Source: Verrucomicrobiota bacterium (GTDB taxonomy: Bacteria; Verrucomicrobiota; Verrucomicrobiia; Opitutales; Opitutaceae). Taken from it: a DNA stretch of 8,828 nt. Made by a program: the position numbers and the translations under genes. The notes under the pieces are model-generated. The model saw nothing but the letters and a program-made list of their open reading frames with translations, was not told the DNA's origin and searched no databases. Positions 1 to 6,370 of the stretch are shown one piece after another. The stretch is taken from positions 1-8,828 of the forward strand of contig JAFAAS010000044.1 in assembly GCA_023426435.1 (NCBI GenBank), given 5' to 3'. Numbering within the stretch: the stretch's first letter is position 1; each line of letters opens with the position of its first letter.

Positions 1-199
1 GATCGAGCTTCGCCCCCAACTCCGTCTCCGCCTTCCACCGCCGCGCCAGCACGCCGTCGACCGCATCCGTCACCAGCGCCGCCGTCAGCAACGTCGCAAA
101 CCCCACCTTCGAATTCGAATACGCCGCCGCCAACATCGCCGGCGCCAGCGTAATCCGCAGGCTGCTCAACAGATTCGGCAAATACGACAACCGGTGCAT
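1..199 (-). CDS. CDP-alcohol phosphatidyltransferase (PgsA-like), N-terminal part only
   Basis: This is the first 66 codons of a membrane enzyme; the rest lies beyond the left edge of the window. The start is the ATG read from 199 downward, giving MHRLSYLPNLLSSLRI, the usual opening of PgsA-type proteins. Residues 45-66 contain the full family signature DxxDGxxAR-x8-GxxxD (D45, D48, G49, A52, R53, G62, D66), whose aspartates bind the metal and the CDP-alcohol. Enzymes of this family swap the CMP of a CDP-activated lipid for a small alcohol in the inner membrane. The LPNLLSSLRI start suggests phosphatidylglycerophosphate synthase, but substrate cannot be fixed from this part, so no gene symbol is given. 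It lies 23 bases downstream of the metallophosphoesterase on the same strand and is probably co-transcribed with it. Confidence 0.88.
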   Translation of the reverse strand, partial: MHRLSYLPNLLSSLRITLAPAMLAAAYSNSKVGFATLLTAALVTDAVDGVLARRWKAETELGAKLD

Positions 200-222
200 G
201 GCGCTCGCTCGCGTAAGTCCCA

Positions 223-660
223 CTAAACCAACACGAGTTCCCACTGCATCCTCCCCCGCTCCACCGTCAACCACGCGAAGCTCGCCGGCGCTCCGCGATT
301 CGGCCGCGTGATACAGCCAGGATTCAACCACCGCACGCCCGCGATCGTCTCGTCCCTCGGCACATGCGTATGCCCATGCAGCACCGCCGCCACGCCCGCA
401 GGCACCCGCTCGCGCCCCGGCGGCACATGCGTCAGAAAAAACGTCATCCCTTCCCGCTCCAGCGTCAGCGTCTGCGGCCACGGATGCTCGTCACAGTTCC
501 CCGCCACAATCTTCAACGGCACCCCCAACGCATGAAAATCCGCCAGCGTCCACGGCTCGCACACGTCGCCCAAATGCCAGATCTCGTCCGCCGCTTGAAG
601 CCGCTCCGGCAACGTCGCCGGGAACTTGTCGTGCGTGTCCGAGATCACCGCGATTCGCAT
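223..660 (-). CDS. YfcE/MJ0936-type metallophosphoesterase
   Basis: A 145-residue protein with every block of the small calcineurin-like phosphoesterase fold: DTH at residues 8-10, GD at 31-32, GNCD at 54-57, a metal-binding His at 78 (LTHVP), GHTH at 96-99 and NPG at 113-115. Such enzymes are cytosolic, bind two divalent metals and hydrolyse phosphodiesters; the natural substrate is usually unknown. I chose the ATG at 660 because MRIAVISDTHD is the normal family N-terminus and gggtgg lies just upstream of it. An ATG at 735 would add 25 residues with no family resemblance. It is transcribed away from rpmH and leads into the CDP-alcohol phosphatidyltransferase gene. The pairing may mean a phospholipid-linked role, but that is inference. 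Confidence 0.9.
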   Translation of the reverse strand: MRIAVISDTHDKFPATLPERLQAADEIWHLGDVCEPWTLADFHALGVPLKIVAGNCDEHPWPQTLTLEREGMTFFLTHVPPGRERVPAGVAAVLHGHTHVPRDETIAGVRWLNPGCITRPNRGAPASFAWLTVERGRMQWELVLV

Positions 661-744
661 CGTTCCACCCAAAACCATTATCCACGCCACTGCCAGCCGT
701 GAAACCGCTCGCCTCCACCTCGCGCTCCCCGGCAATTACCACCC

Positions 745-750
745 TTGACA
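745..750 (+). promoter_or_regulatory. Possible -35 element ahead of rpmH
   Basis: The divergent spacer between the metallophosphoesterase and rpmH contains a perfect TTGACA 48 bases before the rpmH start codon. No convincing -10 hexamer follows at 16-18 bases; the best candidate there is accact. The site and direction suit a promoter for the rpmH-rnpA-yidD-yidC cluster, but the evidence is one hexamer only. Confidence 0.25.
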
Positions 751-797
751 CCCCCCTGCGCGTTAGGCACCACTGACCCTCTTTTTTTCACGAAATC

Positions 798-935
798 ATG
801 AAACCCACGTTCCGCCCTCACCGCAAAAAGCGCGCCCGCAAGATCGGCTACCGCGCGCGCATGGCCACCAAGAGCGGCCGCAAAGTCATCAAAGCCCGCC
901 GCCTCAAGGGCCGCAAACGCCTCACCGTCGTCTGA
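798..935 (+). CDS. rpmH: 50S ribosomal protein L34
   Basis: A 45-residue, very basic protein that matches L34 throughout. It has KPTFRPHRKKRARKIGYRAR at residues 2-21, the hallmark RARMATKSGR at 19-28 and the C-terminal KGRKRLTV at 37-44. L34 is a small component of the large ribosomal subunit. The length is typical. No Shine-Dalgarno sequence precedes the ATG; instead there is a pyrimidine run (ctctttttttcac). It heads the cluster with rnpA, yidD and yidC, as in most bacteria, but the gene on its other side is a divergent phosphoesterase and not dnaA. A large inverted repeat separates it from rnpA. Confidence 0.98.
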   Translation: MKPTFRPHRKKRARKIGYRARMATKSGRKVIKARRLKGRKRLTVV

Positions 936-938
936 TTG

Positions 939-1041
939 AAAAGGCGGAAGGACTGAAAGGCTGAACGCCTGAAACACGCCGCGTATTCGCGTTCCGGATT
1001 CGCCGCTTTTCAGCCCTCGGTTTTCAGTCCTTCAGCCTTTT
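939..1041. repeat. Inverted array of 8-base units between rpmH and rnpA
   Basis: The left side carries four imperfect tandem 8-mers ending in GA (941-948, 949-956, 957-964, 965-972), with AAGGCTGA as the best consensus. The right side carries the reverse complement of the same unit three times (1010-1017, 1024-1031, 1032-1039). The outer arms 939-957 and 1023-1041 match at 18 of 19 positions, so a transcript could form a long stem enclosing about 65 bases. It fills nearly the whole spacer between the rpmH stop and the rnpA start. It has no U-tract and is not a classical intrinsic terminator. It may act as an attenuator or RNA processing site, or be a repeat that simply settled here. Confidence 0.8.
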
Positions 1042-1047
1042 GTCCCG

Positions 1048-1419
1048 ATGCGATTTCGCCCTGAGCAGCACATCCGCCGCCAGAGCGACTTCCGGGCGAT
1101 CCGCGAACGCGGTCGCCGCTACAACTGCGGCGCTTTCACCTTCTGGTGCCTCCGCCGCGACACCGACCACGAACAGGCACCCGCCGACGTTCGTCGCGCC
1201 GCGTTCATCGCCTCCACGGCCGCCGTCGGACACGCCGTCCGCCGCAATCGCGCCAAGCGCCGCCTCCGCGAAATCTTCCGCCGCCACCAGGACAACCTTC
1301 CCGCCGGCACCGACAGCCTGCTCTCCGCTCGCGCCGCCGCCCTCGACACACCTTTTCCGGAACTCGAAGCCCGCTTCCTCGACGCCTGCCGCAAGGCCGC
1401 ACCGCCCGTCACACCATGA
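1048..1419 (+). CDS. rnpA: Ribonuclease P protein component
   Basis: A 123-residue basic protein, the usual size for RnpA, the protein cofactor that helps the RNase P RNA bind precursor tRNA and remove its 5' leader. The N-terminus has the typical LxxxxdF-like pattern (HIRRQSDFRAIRERGRR, residues 8-24). The diagnostic RNR motif is at residues 63-75 (AVRRNRAKRRLRE), preceded by the VGHAV-type turn. No Shine-Dalgarno sequence precedes the ATG at 1048; the upstream bases belong to the inverted repeat. The stop codon overlaps the yidD start in an ATGA arrangement, so the two are translationally coupled. The gene lies in its standard place after rpmH. Confidence 0.96.
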   Translation: MRFRPEQHIRRQSDFRAIRERGRRYNCGAFTFWCLRRDTDHEQAPADVRRAAFIASTAAVGHAVRRNRAKRRLREIFRRHQDNLPAGTDSLLSARAAALDTPFPELEARFLDACRKAAPPVTP

Positions 1420-1739
1420 TCCCCTCGCTCGCCCGCTTCGCTCTCCGCCTGCCCGCGCGCGCGCTCCTCGCCTTGGTCTGGCTTTACCAACGCACCGCTT
1501 CCCCCGCACTCGTCGTGCTCTTCCCCACCTGCGGCTGCCGCTTCTCCCCGACGTGTTCGCACTACGCCGCCGACGCGATCCGCACGCACGGAGCTCTCGC
1601 CGGCCTCGCGCTTTCCGCCATCCGCCTGCTCAAATGCACGCCGCTCCATCCGGGCGGTTTCGATCCCGTGCCCCCGCGCCGCGCTCCACGTTGCATGCGC
1701 CTGCCGCGCACCGGCTCACCCGCGGCCTCTAGCCTCTAA
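1416..1739 (+). CDS. yidD: Membrane protein insertion efficiency factor YidD
   Basis: A 107-residue protein. An amphipathic or hydrophobic N-terminal segment (residues about 4-38) is followed by the YidD core. The core has CGCRFSPTCSHYAADAI at 39-55 with three conserved cysteines, then RLLKCTPLHPGGFDPVP at 70-86. YidD is a small inner-membrane-associated protein that assists YidC-dependent insertion. The ATG at 1416 overlaps the rnpA stop by four bases, and the gene ends 11 bases before yidC. The last 20 or so residues are arginine, proline and serine rich and poorly conserved, as is usual in this family. The ATG is chosen because it gives normal family length; the frame is open far upstream only through rnpA in another frame. 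Confidence 0.96.
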   Translation: MIPSLARFALRLPARALLALVWLYQRTASPALVVLFPTCGCRFSPTCSHYAADAIRTHGALAGLALSAIRLLKCTPLHPGGFDPVPPRRAPRCMRLPRTGSPAASSL

Positions 1740-1750
1740 TCCGATTTTTC

Positions 1751-3583
1751 ATGGACAAAAAGAACACCACGATCGGCGTCGTCCTCCTGCTGGCCGCCTT
1801 CGCCAGCATGTTCCTGGGACGATATCTTTCGCCCAATCCCACCAATTCCCCGCAGCCCACGGTCAACCAACCCGCCGTCGCCGACCAAGGCCCGGCCGCC
1901 GCCGGCCAGGTCGCCGCCGCCACGCCTTCGAGCCCCACCGGCGCGCCCACTCCCCCCGGCATCTTCGCCGCCGTTTCGACCGAAGCCGCCAACGGCACCG
2001 TCACCACGCTCGAAAACGAATTCGTTATCGTCCGCCTCACCAACTCCGGCGGCGCCATTCGCGACGTCGCCTTCAAGAAATACGCCGCCGAAAAAGGCAG
2101 CCCCGAACCTTTCGTCTTCAACGCGCTGCACTCCGACCCGATGCTCGCGTTCGTCGACTTCCCCGGCCTCGACCGCAACACTCCGTTCGAAGTCGTCTCC
2201 AGCAACGCCAGCGAAGTCGTTTATCGCGCAACTCTCGACAACCGCCTTGAGGTCACCCGGCGCTACCGGATCGTCACATCCCCCGATAAATCCAACGACC
2301 CCTACGTCGTCCGCCACGAAACCACGTTCCGCAACATCGGCGAACAACCGTTCACCCTTCCTCGCGTCGCCCTGAGCCTCGGCACCGCCGCTCCCACGCA
2401 CGCCAAGGACCTCGGCGTCCAACTCACGACCGGCTACTCCGACGGCGAAGACCAGGACTTCTTCGCCCGCTCCGAACTCGAAGGCGGCAGCGGCTTCCTC
2501 GGCATCGGCGCCAGCCTGCCGAAACCGTTCATCGCGACCGGCGGCCCGCTGGTCTGGACCTCCATCAGCAACCAATTCTTCGCCGCCATCCTCACGCCCG
2601 AAATCCCCGCCGCCGGCATGGTCTCGCGTCGCGTGAAACTCTTCGCCGCGCTCCCCGAAGACGAACGCAACGCCTACGGCATCACCACTTCCACCCAGTT
2701 CGACCTCGCGCCCATCGCCGCGAACGCCGAAACGAAGCTCGCCGCCGACTTCTACGTCGGCCCGAAAGAATACCGCCGCCTCGCCAATAGCGACGTCTTC
2801 GCTGCCGACCAGGACAAGGTCATGCAGTTCGGCTTCTTCAAATTCTTCAGCCAGATCCTGATCACGCTGATGACGTGGGTCCACTCGTGGTTCCCCGGCG
2901 GTTCCTGGTCCTGGGGCTGGGCTATCGTAATTACCACGCTGATACTCAAAACCATCTTCGTCCCCTTCACCCTCGCCGCTTCGAAATCCGCCAAACGCAT
3001 GGCGAAGATCCAGCCCGAGATGCAGGCGATCCGCGAAAAATTCAAAGACAACCCGCAGAAGCTCCAGGCCGCCACGATGGAGCACTACAAGAAGCACAAG
3101 GTGAACCCCGTCGGCGGCTGCTTCCCGATCCTCATCACCATTCCGTTCTTCATCGGCTTCTTCCAAATGCTGCAAAGCACCGCCGAACTCCGCTTCCAAC
3201 CTTTCCTCTGGGCCACCGACCTCTCCGCCACCGACACGATCGGCTACATCCCGTGGATCAATCTTCCGATCAACATCATGCCGATCCTCATGGGCGCCAC
3301 GATGGTCATCCAGATGCAGCTCACGCCCACGCCATCCATGGACAACGCGCAGGCGAAAATGATGAAGATCATGCCCTACATCTTCACGCTCTTCTGCTAC
3401 ACCTTCCCCTGCTCGCTCGCGCTTTACTCCACCGTCAACGGCATCTTCACCATCGGCCAGCAACTCGTCATCAATCGCATGAAGGACGAACCCGGCCCCG
3501 TCGGCCCCGGCAGCGCCGCCGCCAACACCGCCGCCGGCCTCAGCCGCCCGATGAAGAACGTCACGCCGAAGAAAAAGAAGTGA
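1751..3583 (+). CDS. yidC: Membrane protein insertase YidC, long Gram-negative form
   Basis: The 610-residue insertase places proteins into the inner membrane, alone or with SecYEG. Residues 8-23 form TM1. Residues 29-70 are a Pro/Ala/Thr-rich linker, followed by the periplasmic beta-rich domain to about 340. The conserved insertase core starts near 360: TM2 at about 386-408, then a charged cytoplasmic loop (SAKRMAKIQPEMQAIREKFK, 413-432). NPVGGCFP at 452-459 leads into TM3, TM4 lies near 503-522 and TM5 near 541-572. The C-terminus ends in a lysine cluster (PKKKK). Alignment by eye of TM2 with E. coli YidC puts lysine 400 where the functionally important Arg366 lies, so the positive charge in the membrane groove is kept but the residue differs. 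There is no clear Shine-Dalgarno sequence. It is the last gene of the rpmH cluster before a repeat-bearing spacer. Confidence 0.98.
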   Translation: MDKKNTTIGVVLLLAAFASMFLGRYLSPNPTNSPQPTVNQPAVADQGPAAAGQVAAATPSSPTGAPTPPGIFAAVSTEAANGTVTTLENEFVIVRLTNSGGAIRDVAFKKYAAEKGSPEPFVFNALHSDPMLAFVDFPGLDRNTPFEVVSSNASEVVYRATLDNRLEVTRRYRIVTSPDKSNDPYVVRHETTFRNIGEQPFTLPRVALSLGTAAPTHAKDLGVQLTTGYSDGEDQDFFARSELEGGSGFLGIGASLPKPFIATGGPLVWTSISNQFFAAILTPEIPAAGMVSRRVKLFAALPEDERNAYGITTSTQFDLAPIAANAETKLAADFYVGPKEYRRLANSDVFAADQDKVMQFGFFKFFSQILITLMTWVHSWFPGGSWSWGWAIVITTLILKTIFVPFTLAASKSAKRMAKIQPEMQAIREKFKDNPQKLQAATMEHYKKHKVNPVGGCFPILITIPFFIGFFQMLQSTAELRFQPFLWATDLSATDTIGYIPWINLPINIMPILMGATMVIQMQLTPTPSMDNAQAKMMKIMPYIFTLFCYTFPCSLALYSTVNGIFTIGQQLVINRMKDEPGPVGPGSAAANTAAGLSRPMKNVTPKKKK

Positions 3584-3603
3584 CGCCCCTCGCTCACCCC
3601 ACC

Positions 3604-3644
3604 CGAAACTCGAAACCCTAAACTCGGAACCGAAATCCGAAGGA
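3604..3644 (+). repeat. Tandem 7-base units upstream of yebC
   Basis: Six imperfect direct repeats stand head to tail at 3604, 3611, 3618, 3625 (one base short), 3631 and 3638, all variants of CGAAACT. The last unit reads CGAAGGA and supplies the ribosome binding site of the yebC gene. The array occupies most of the 65-base spacer after yidC. The pattern is visible directly; any function is inference. Confidence 0.65.
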
Positions 3645-3648
3645 TTTC
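3632..3648 (+). promoter_or_regulatory. Hairpin over the yebC ribosome binding site
   Basis: GAAATCC at 3632-3638 and GGATTTC at 3642-3648 are perfect 7-base inverted copies around a GAA loop, ending on the base before the ATG at 3649. The AAGGA Shine-Dalgarno core (3640-3644) lies partly in the loop and partly in the right arm, so folding of the mRNA would hide it. This is one of the few clear Shine-Dalgarno sequences in the window. It could make translation sensitive to temperature, ribosome traffic or an RNA-binding protein. Confidence 0.5.
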
Positions 3649-4389
3649 ATGGCTGGCCATAACAAGTGGTCCAAAGTCAAACGCCTCAAAGCCGTCACCG
3701 ACGCGCGTAAAGGCAAAGTCTTCTCCCGCCTCTCCCGCGACATCACCCTCGCCGCCAAAGCCGGCGGCGGTGATCCCGATGGCAACGCCCGCCTGCGCAC
3801 CCTCCTGCTCAAGGCGCGCGACGCCAACATGCCCGCCGACAACGTCGACCGCGCCATCAAAAAGGGCACCGGCGAACTTCCCGGTGTCGTCTTCGAAGAA
3901 CTCACCTATGAAGGCTACGGCCCCGGCGGAGTCGCCTTCGTCGTGAAGGTCACCACCGACAACAAAACCCGCGCTGCTCAAGACGTCCGCTCCGTGTTCT
4001 CCCGCTGGGGCGGCAATCTCGCCAGCACCGGCGCCGTCGCCTTCCAATTTCTCCACGCCGGCCAATTCCTCATCGCGAAAGAACAAACCACCGAAGACGC
4101 GCTCATGGAAATCGCGCTCGAAGCCGGCGCCGACGACGTCATCACCAGCGAGCAGGGCTACGAAGTTCGCTGCAGTATCCAAAATTTCGATAAGGTCTCG
4201 CACGCGCTCGAACAACAAGGCCTCAAGCCCGACAGCGCCGAAATCGCCTACATCCCGACGACGACCATGCCCGTCAGCGACCCACAGGTCGCGCAATCCC
4301 TCACCAAGCTCCACGACGCCCTCGAAGAACTCGACGACGTGCAAACCGTCTTCTCCAACGAGGAGATTGACGACAGAATCGCCTCGTAA
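3649..4389 (+). CDS. yebC: YebC/TACO1-family translation factor
   Basis: A 246-residue protein, normal for the family, starting MAGHNKWSKVK, a close variant of the hallmark MAGHSKWxxIK. The N-terminal helical domain runs to about residue 80 (KAVTDARKGKVFSRLSRDI at 14-32, RDANMPADNVDRAIKKGTG at 57-75). It is followed by EELTYEGYGPGGVAFVV at 83-99 and the DNKTRAAQDVRSVFSRWGGNL region at 104-124. The acidic C-terminal domain ends LHDALEELDDVQTVFSN. Members were long annotated as transcriptional regulators; more recent work places them at the ribosome, where they relieve stalling at proline-rich stretches. A translation role suits its place beside rpmH, rnpA and yidC. The ATG at 3649 is supported by AAGGA five bases upstream, within a hairpin. 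No terminator is visible after it. Confidence 0.96.
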   Translation: MAGHNKWSKVKRLKAVTDARKGKVFSRLSRDITLAAKAGGGDPDGNARLRTLLLKARDANMPADNVDRAIKKGTGELPGVVFEELTYEGYGPGGVAFVVKVTTDNKTRAAQDVRSVFSRWGGNLASTGAVAFQFLHAGQFLIAKEQTTEDALMEIALEAGADDVITSEQGYEVRCSIQNFDKVSHALEQQGLKPDSAEIAYIPTTTMPVSDPQVAQSLTKLHDALEELDDVQTVFSNEEIDDRIAS

Positions 4390-4446
4390 CTGGCGGCAAA
4401 AAATAGCTCGAAACATCACGGGCCATCTTCGTAACTATATCAGCCC

Positions 4447-4647
4447 ATGACCTACGCATCGACTGTCCTCACCCGGGAGTTGCAGCGGGCGGTGAAGAAT
4501 CGCACAGAAGGTCGCCCGGCCGCCGCCAACCCCGCCCAGCCGCCACGCACGTTGAACTACACAGTCTCGAATCAGGCGCGCGAACACTTGGAGAAGCTTC
4601 GCAGCTATCGCGAACAGGCTAAACACGTGCGCATCGGGATCTACTGA
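4447..4647 (+). CDS. Unknown 66-residue protein upstream of the protease-like gene
   Basis: I do not recognise this protein. It is 66 residues long and basic overall, with a basic N-terminal helix-like stretch (LTRELQRAVKNRTEG, 8-22) and a Pro/Ala-rich hinge (24-34). A second charged helix-like part follows (NQAREHLEKLRSYREQAKHVR, 42-62), and it ends in IGIY. There are no membrane segments and no cysteines. Its stop is nine bases before the start of the 508-residue gene, so the two probably form an operon. No Shine-Dalgarno sequence is seen; actatat sits only a few bases before the ATG. It could be a small regulator, inhibitor or antitoxin of the larger protein, judged from size and position alone. 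It could also be chance, since no homology supports it. Confidence 0.55.
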   Translation: MTYASTVLTRELQRAVKNRTEGRPAAANPAQPPRTLNYTVSNQAREHLEKLRSYREQAKHVRIGIY

Positions 4648-4656
4648 TCCGCGCAC

Positions 4657-6183
4657 ATGGCCGACTTCCGCTCGGCTCCGGGCCGTTCCCCGGTATGGCA
4701 CGACAGTTCCGGGCCGTTCTCGAACTTCGAGTTCATCGATGCAGGCTTCGGTTCGCACTCCATCCTTCGACGGATCTTCTCGCTCGCACGTAAAGCGAAA
4801 TACGGTGGCTTCTTGGTCGAGCGAATCGACGAGGTCGATTGCGCTCTTCTGGCCGCTGAGAACGCCGCACTCGCCCAGCGGCACCCGGATTTCCTGTCGT
4901 CCGAAGTCACCCGCTTCTCGTTTTTTGCCGGCAGTGCCCAAAACGCACCCGGCGTTTTTCTCGGTTACGCGATTTTCAAACTAGACCGTTTCAGCAATCG
5001 CACGTCCGGCCATGTATTCGAAGCAGTGATGTCGCCGGCACGCAGCCGTGCGCACAATAATTTCACCCATTGCTGCCGGACCTACCGCGTTTGCACCGCG
5101 ATCGGCGAGTTTTCCGTCACCGGCGTGCTCTATGCTCAGCAGAACGATGCAACGTTCGTCTGCGCTCACGTGGCACTCCGCTCAATGCTCGCCTGCCTGC
5201 TCCCGGAGGGCGATGCCACTTACAGCGAAATCAATCGACACGCCGGTGTCGATCACACCAATTCAAATCAACAGGTCGGAGGGGGGAAGGGTCTCCGCAC
5301 CCAGCAGATCGAAGCTGTCCTTCGCGCCTTCGGACTCACTCCGCGCATCGATGTGCACGAACCCGGCACACTCGAACTCCCTCCCGGCTTGGAGTTTCAA
5401 CGCCTGCTCTACGACTTCATCGAGTCCGGCCGTCCCGCACTGCTTGGCTTCGAACTCGCGCCAGACCACGCGACCGGCGAACGCAGCCGGCACGCCATCC
5501 CCATCTTCGGCCATACATTCAACGAAGACCTTTGGGTTCCCGAAGCCGAGCGTGAGTATTTCGCGCACGACCGCGGATTCTTTCCCAGCGAAAGTTGGCT
5601 CAGCACCTACGTCGTGCACGACGACAACTTCGGTCCCTATGTCTGCCTTCCACGTTATTACCTGAATCGGGATCAGTTCCGCCTGCTCGTCGGTTGTCAC
5701 GAAGCGCCCGTGCAGCTTCCCGCCGCTGAAGCCGAAACACTCGCGATCGACATCGCCTCCTTCATCGCCGAACAGATGCCGCCGAGCGACGTTCCTTGGT
5801 TCGAACGTTTCCGCGCCTTCGCCCGCTCCTCGCTGCTCGTCCTGCGTGCGCAAATCGTCTCCGCCGATAGTTATGCCACTCACTTGAGAACGCTGCGCGA
5901 TCGCGACGGCTTCGACCTTGAACCCGATCTTCTCGCCGCGTTGGGCGCTGACTTTCCAGCGCGCGCGTGGCTGGTCGAGGTCAGCGCACCGGAGCTTTTT
6001 CCCGGCACCCGGGCCAAGTTCGGCGAAATCATCGTCGACGCCACGGTTTCGCAGCCGACCGCAGACTTGCTAAGCAGCATTCGCCTCCCCGGTCACGTGT
6101 TCTACCTGCAAACCGGGCAAATCCAAATCTCGCGCACGCGGCTTGCCGGGCACACGCCTTTGTTTGCTTACTCCGACGCGTAA
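4657..6183 (+). CDS. Putative papain/C39-like cysteine protease of a restriction-modification island
   Basis: A 508-residue protein with no membrane segment or signal peptide. I cannot name the family, but the middle resembles a papain-fold peptidase. It has glutamines 161-162 (oxyanion-hole position), Cys169 in FVCAHVALRSMLACLLP at the head of a helix, His279 in RHAIPIFGHT and Asp322-Asp323 in VVHDDNFGPY. That order, Q then C, H and D, is the normal catalytic order, and the strand-like IPIF after the His also fits. Residues 1-155 form an N-terminal domain of unknown nature (LVERIDEVDCALLAAENAAL at 53-72). Residues about 355-508 form a C-terminal domain containing GEIIVDAT at 456-463. The frame is undisturbed. 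The stop TAA is followed at once by the ATG of a decayed Mod methyltransferase, implying a shared operon. GC is lower than in neighbouring housekeeping genes (36 of 60 at 4801-4860, against 42 of 60 at 1261-1320 in rnpA). Confidence 0.8.
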   Translation: MADFRSAPGRSPVWHDSSGPFSNFEFIDAGFGSHSILRRIFSLARKAKYGGFLVERIDEVDCALLAAENAALAQRHPDFLSSEVTRFSFFAGSAQNAPGVFLGYAIFKLDRFSNRTSGHVFEAVMSPARSRAHNNFTHCCRTYRVCTAIGEFSVTGVLYAQQNDATFVCAHVALRSMLACLLPEGDATYSEINRHAGVDHTNSNQQVGGGKGLRTQQIEAVLRAFGLTPRIDVHEPGTLELPPGLEFQRLLYDFIESGRPALLGFELAPDHATGERSRHAIPIFGHTFNEDLWVPEAEREYFAHDRGFFPSESWLSTYVVHDDNFGPYVCLPRYYLNRDQFRLLVGCHEAPVQLPAAEAETLAIDIASFIAEQMPPSDVPWFERFRAFARSSLLVLRAQIVSADSYATHLRTLRDRDGFDLEPDLLAALGADFPARAWLVEVSAPELFPGTRAKFGEIIVDATVSQPTADLLSSIRLPGHVFYLQTGQIQISRTRLAGHTPLFAYSDA

Positions 6184-6370
6184 ATGCCCACGCTCACCTG
6201 GATCGGCAAAGACGCGTCGTGAATCACCATCAGGAGGGGCCTTATCGCGTGCTCCGCGACATCCCGGAGCTTGGCTGCGGGCCTTGGCACACTTCCGCAC
6301 TGTGCTCGACAGTATATTTGGTGTCTCGAACCGCATCGGAGCAATTGTCTGGAAGAACGCTACCGACAAC
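6184..6370 (+). pseudogene. Remnant of a type III Mod adenine-specific DNA methyltransferase
   Basis: The ATG directly follows the stop of the 508-residue gene and reads MPTLTWIGKDA, the familiar start of one group of type III Mod proteins, before TGA at 6220. One base is missing near 6215. The next frame, from 6216, continues as VVNHHQEGPYRVLRDIPELG to about 6281, as expected for the same protein. The frame from about 6284 to 6370 then reads HFRTVLDSIFGVSNRIGAIV followed by WKNATDN. This matches the Mod middle region, where DEIFGRxN and IVWKN motifs occur. The part between, including the SAM and catalytic DPPY-type motifs, is absent. A working enzyme would transfer methyl from SAM to adenine in the recognition site. 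This one cannot. The assignments rest on remembered family motifs. Confidence 0.8.

Noticed and set aside
678..686. TTATCCACG, one base from a DnaA box, near rpmH
   Set aside because: Only a single near-match is present, with no cluster or AT-rich unwinding region, so it does not support an origin here.
491..977. Other minus-strand frames over rpmH and its upstream region
   Set aside because: They overlap the well-supported metallophosphoesterase or L34 genes and have no domain pattern.
1736..3463. Long open frame of 575 codons on the minus strand
   Set aside because: It lies antisense over yidC, is made of Gly/Glu/Asp/Val-rich low-complexity sequence, and arises from strong GC bias at third codon positions.
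3424..4419. Open frame of 331 codons on the minus strand over the yebC gene
   Set aside because: It spans yidC end, spacer and yebC; its composition mirrors the sense genes and it has no family motif.
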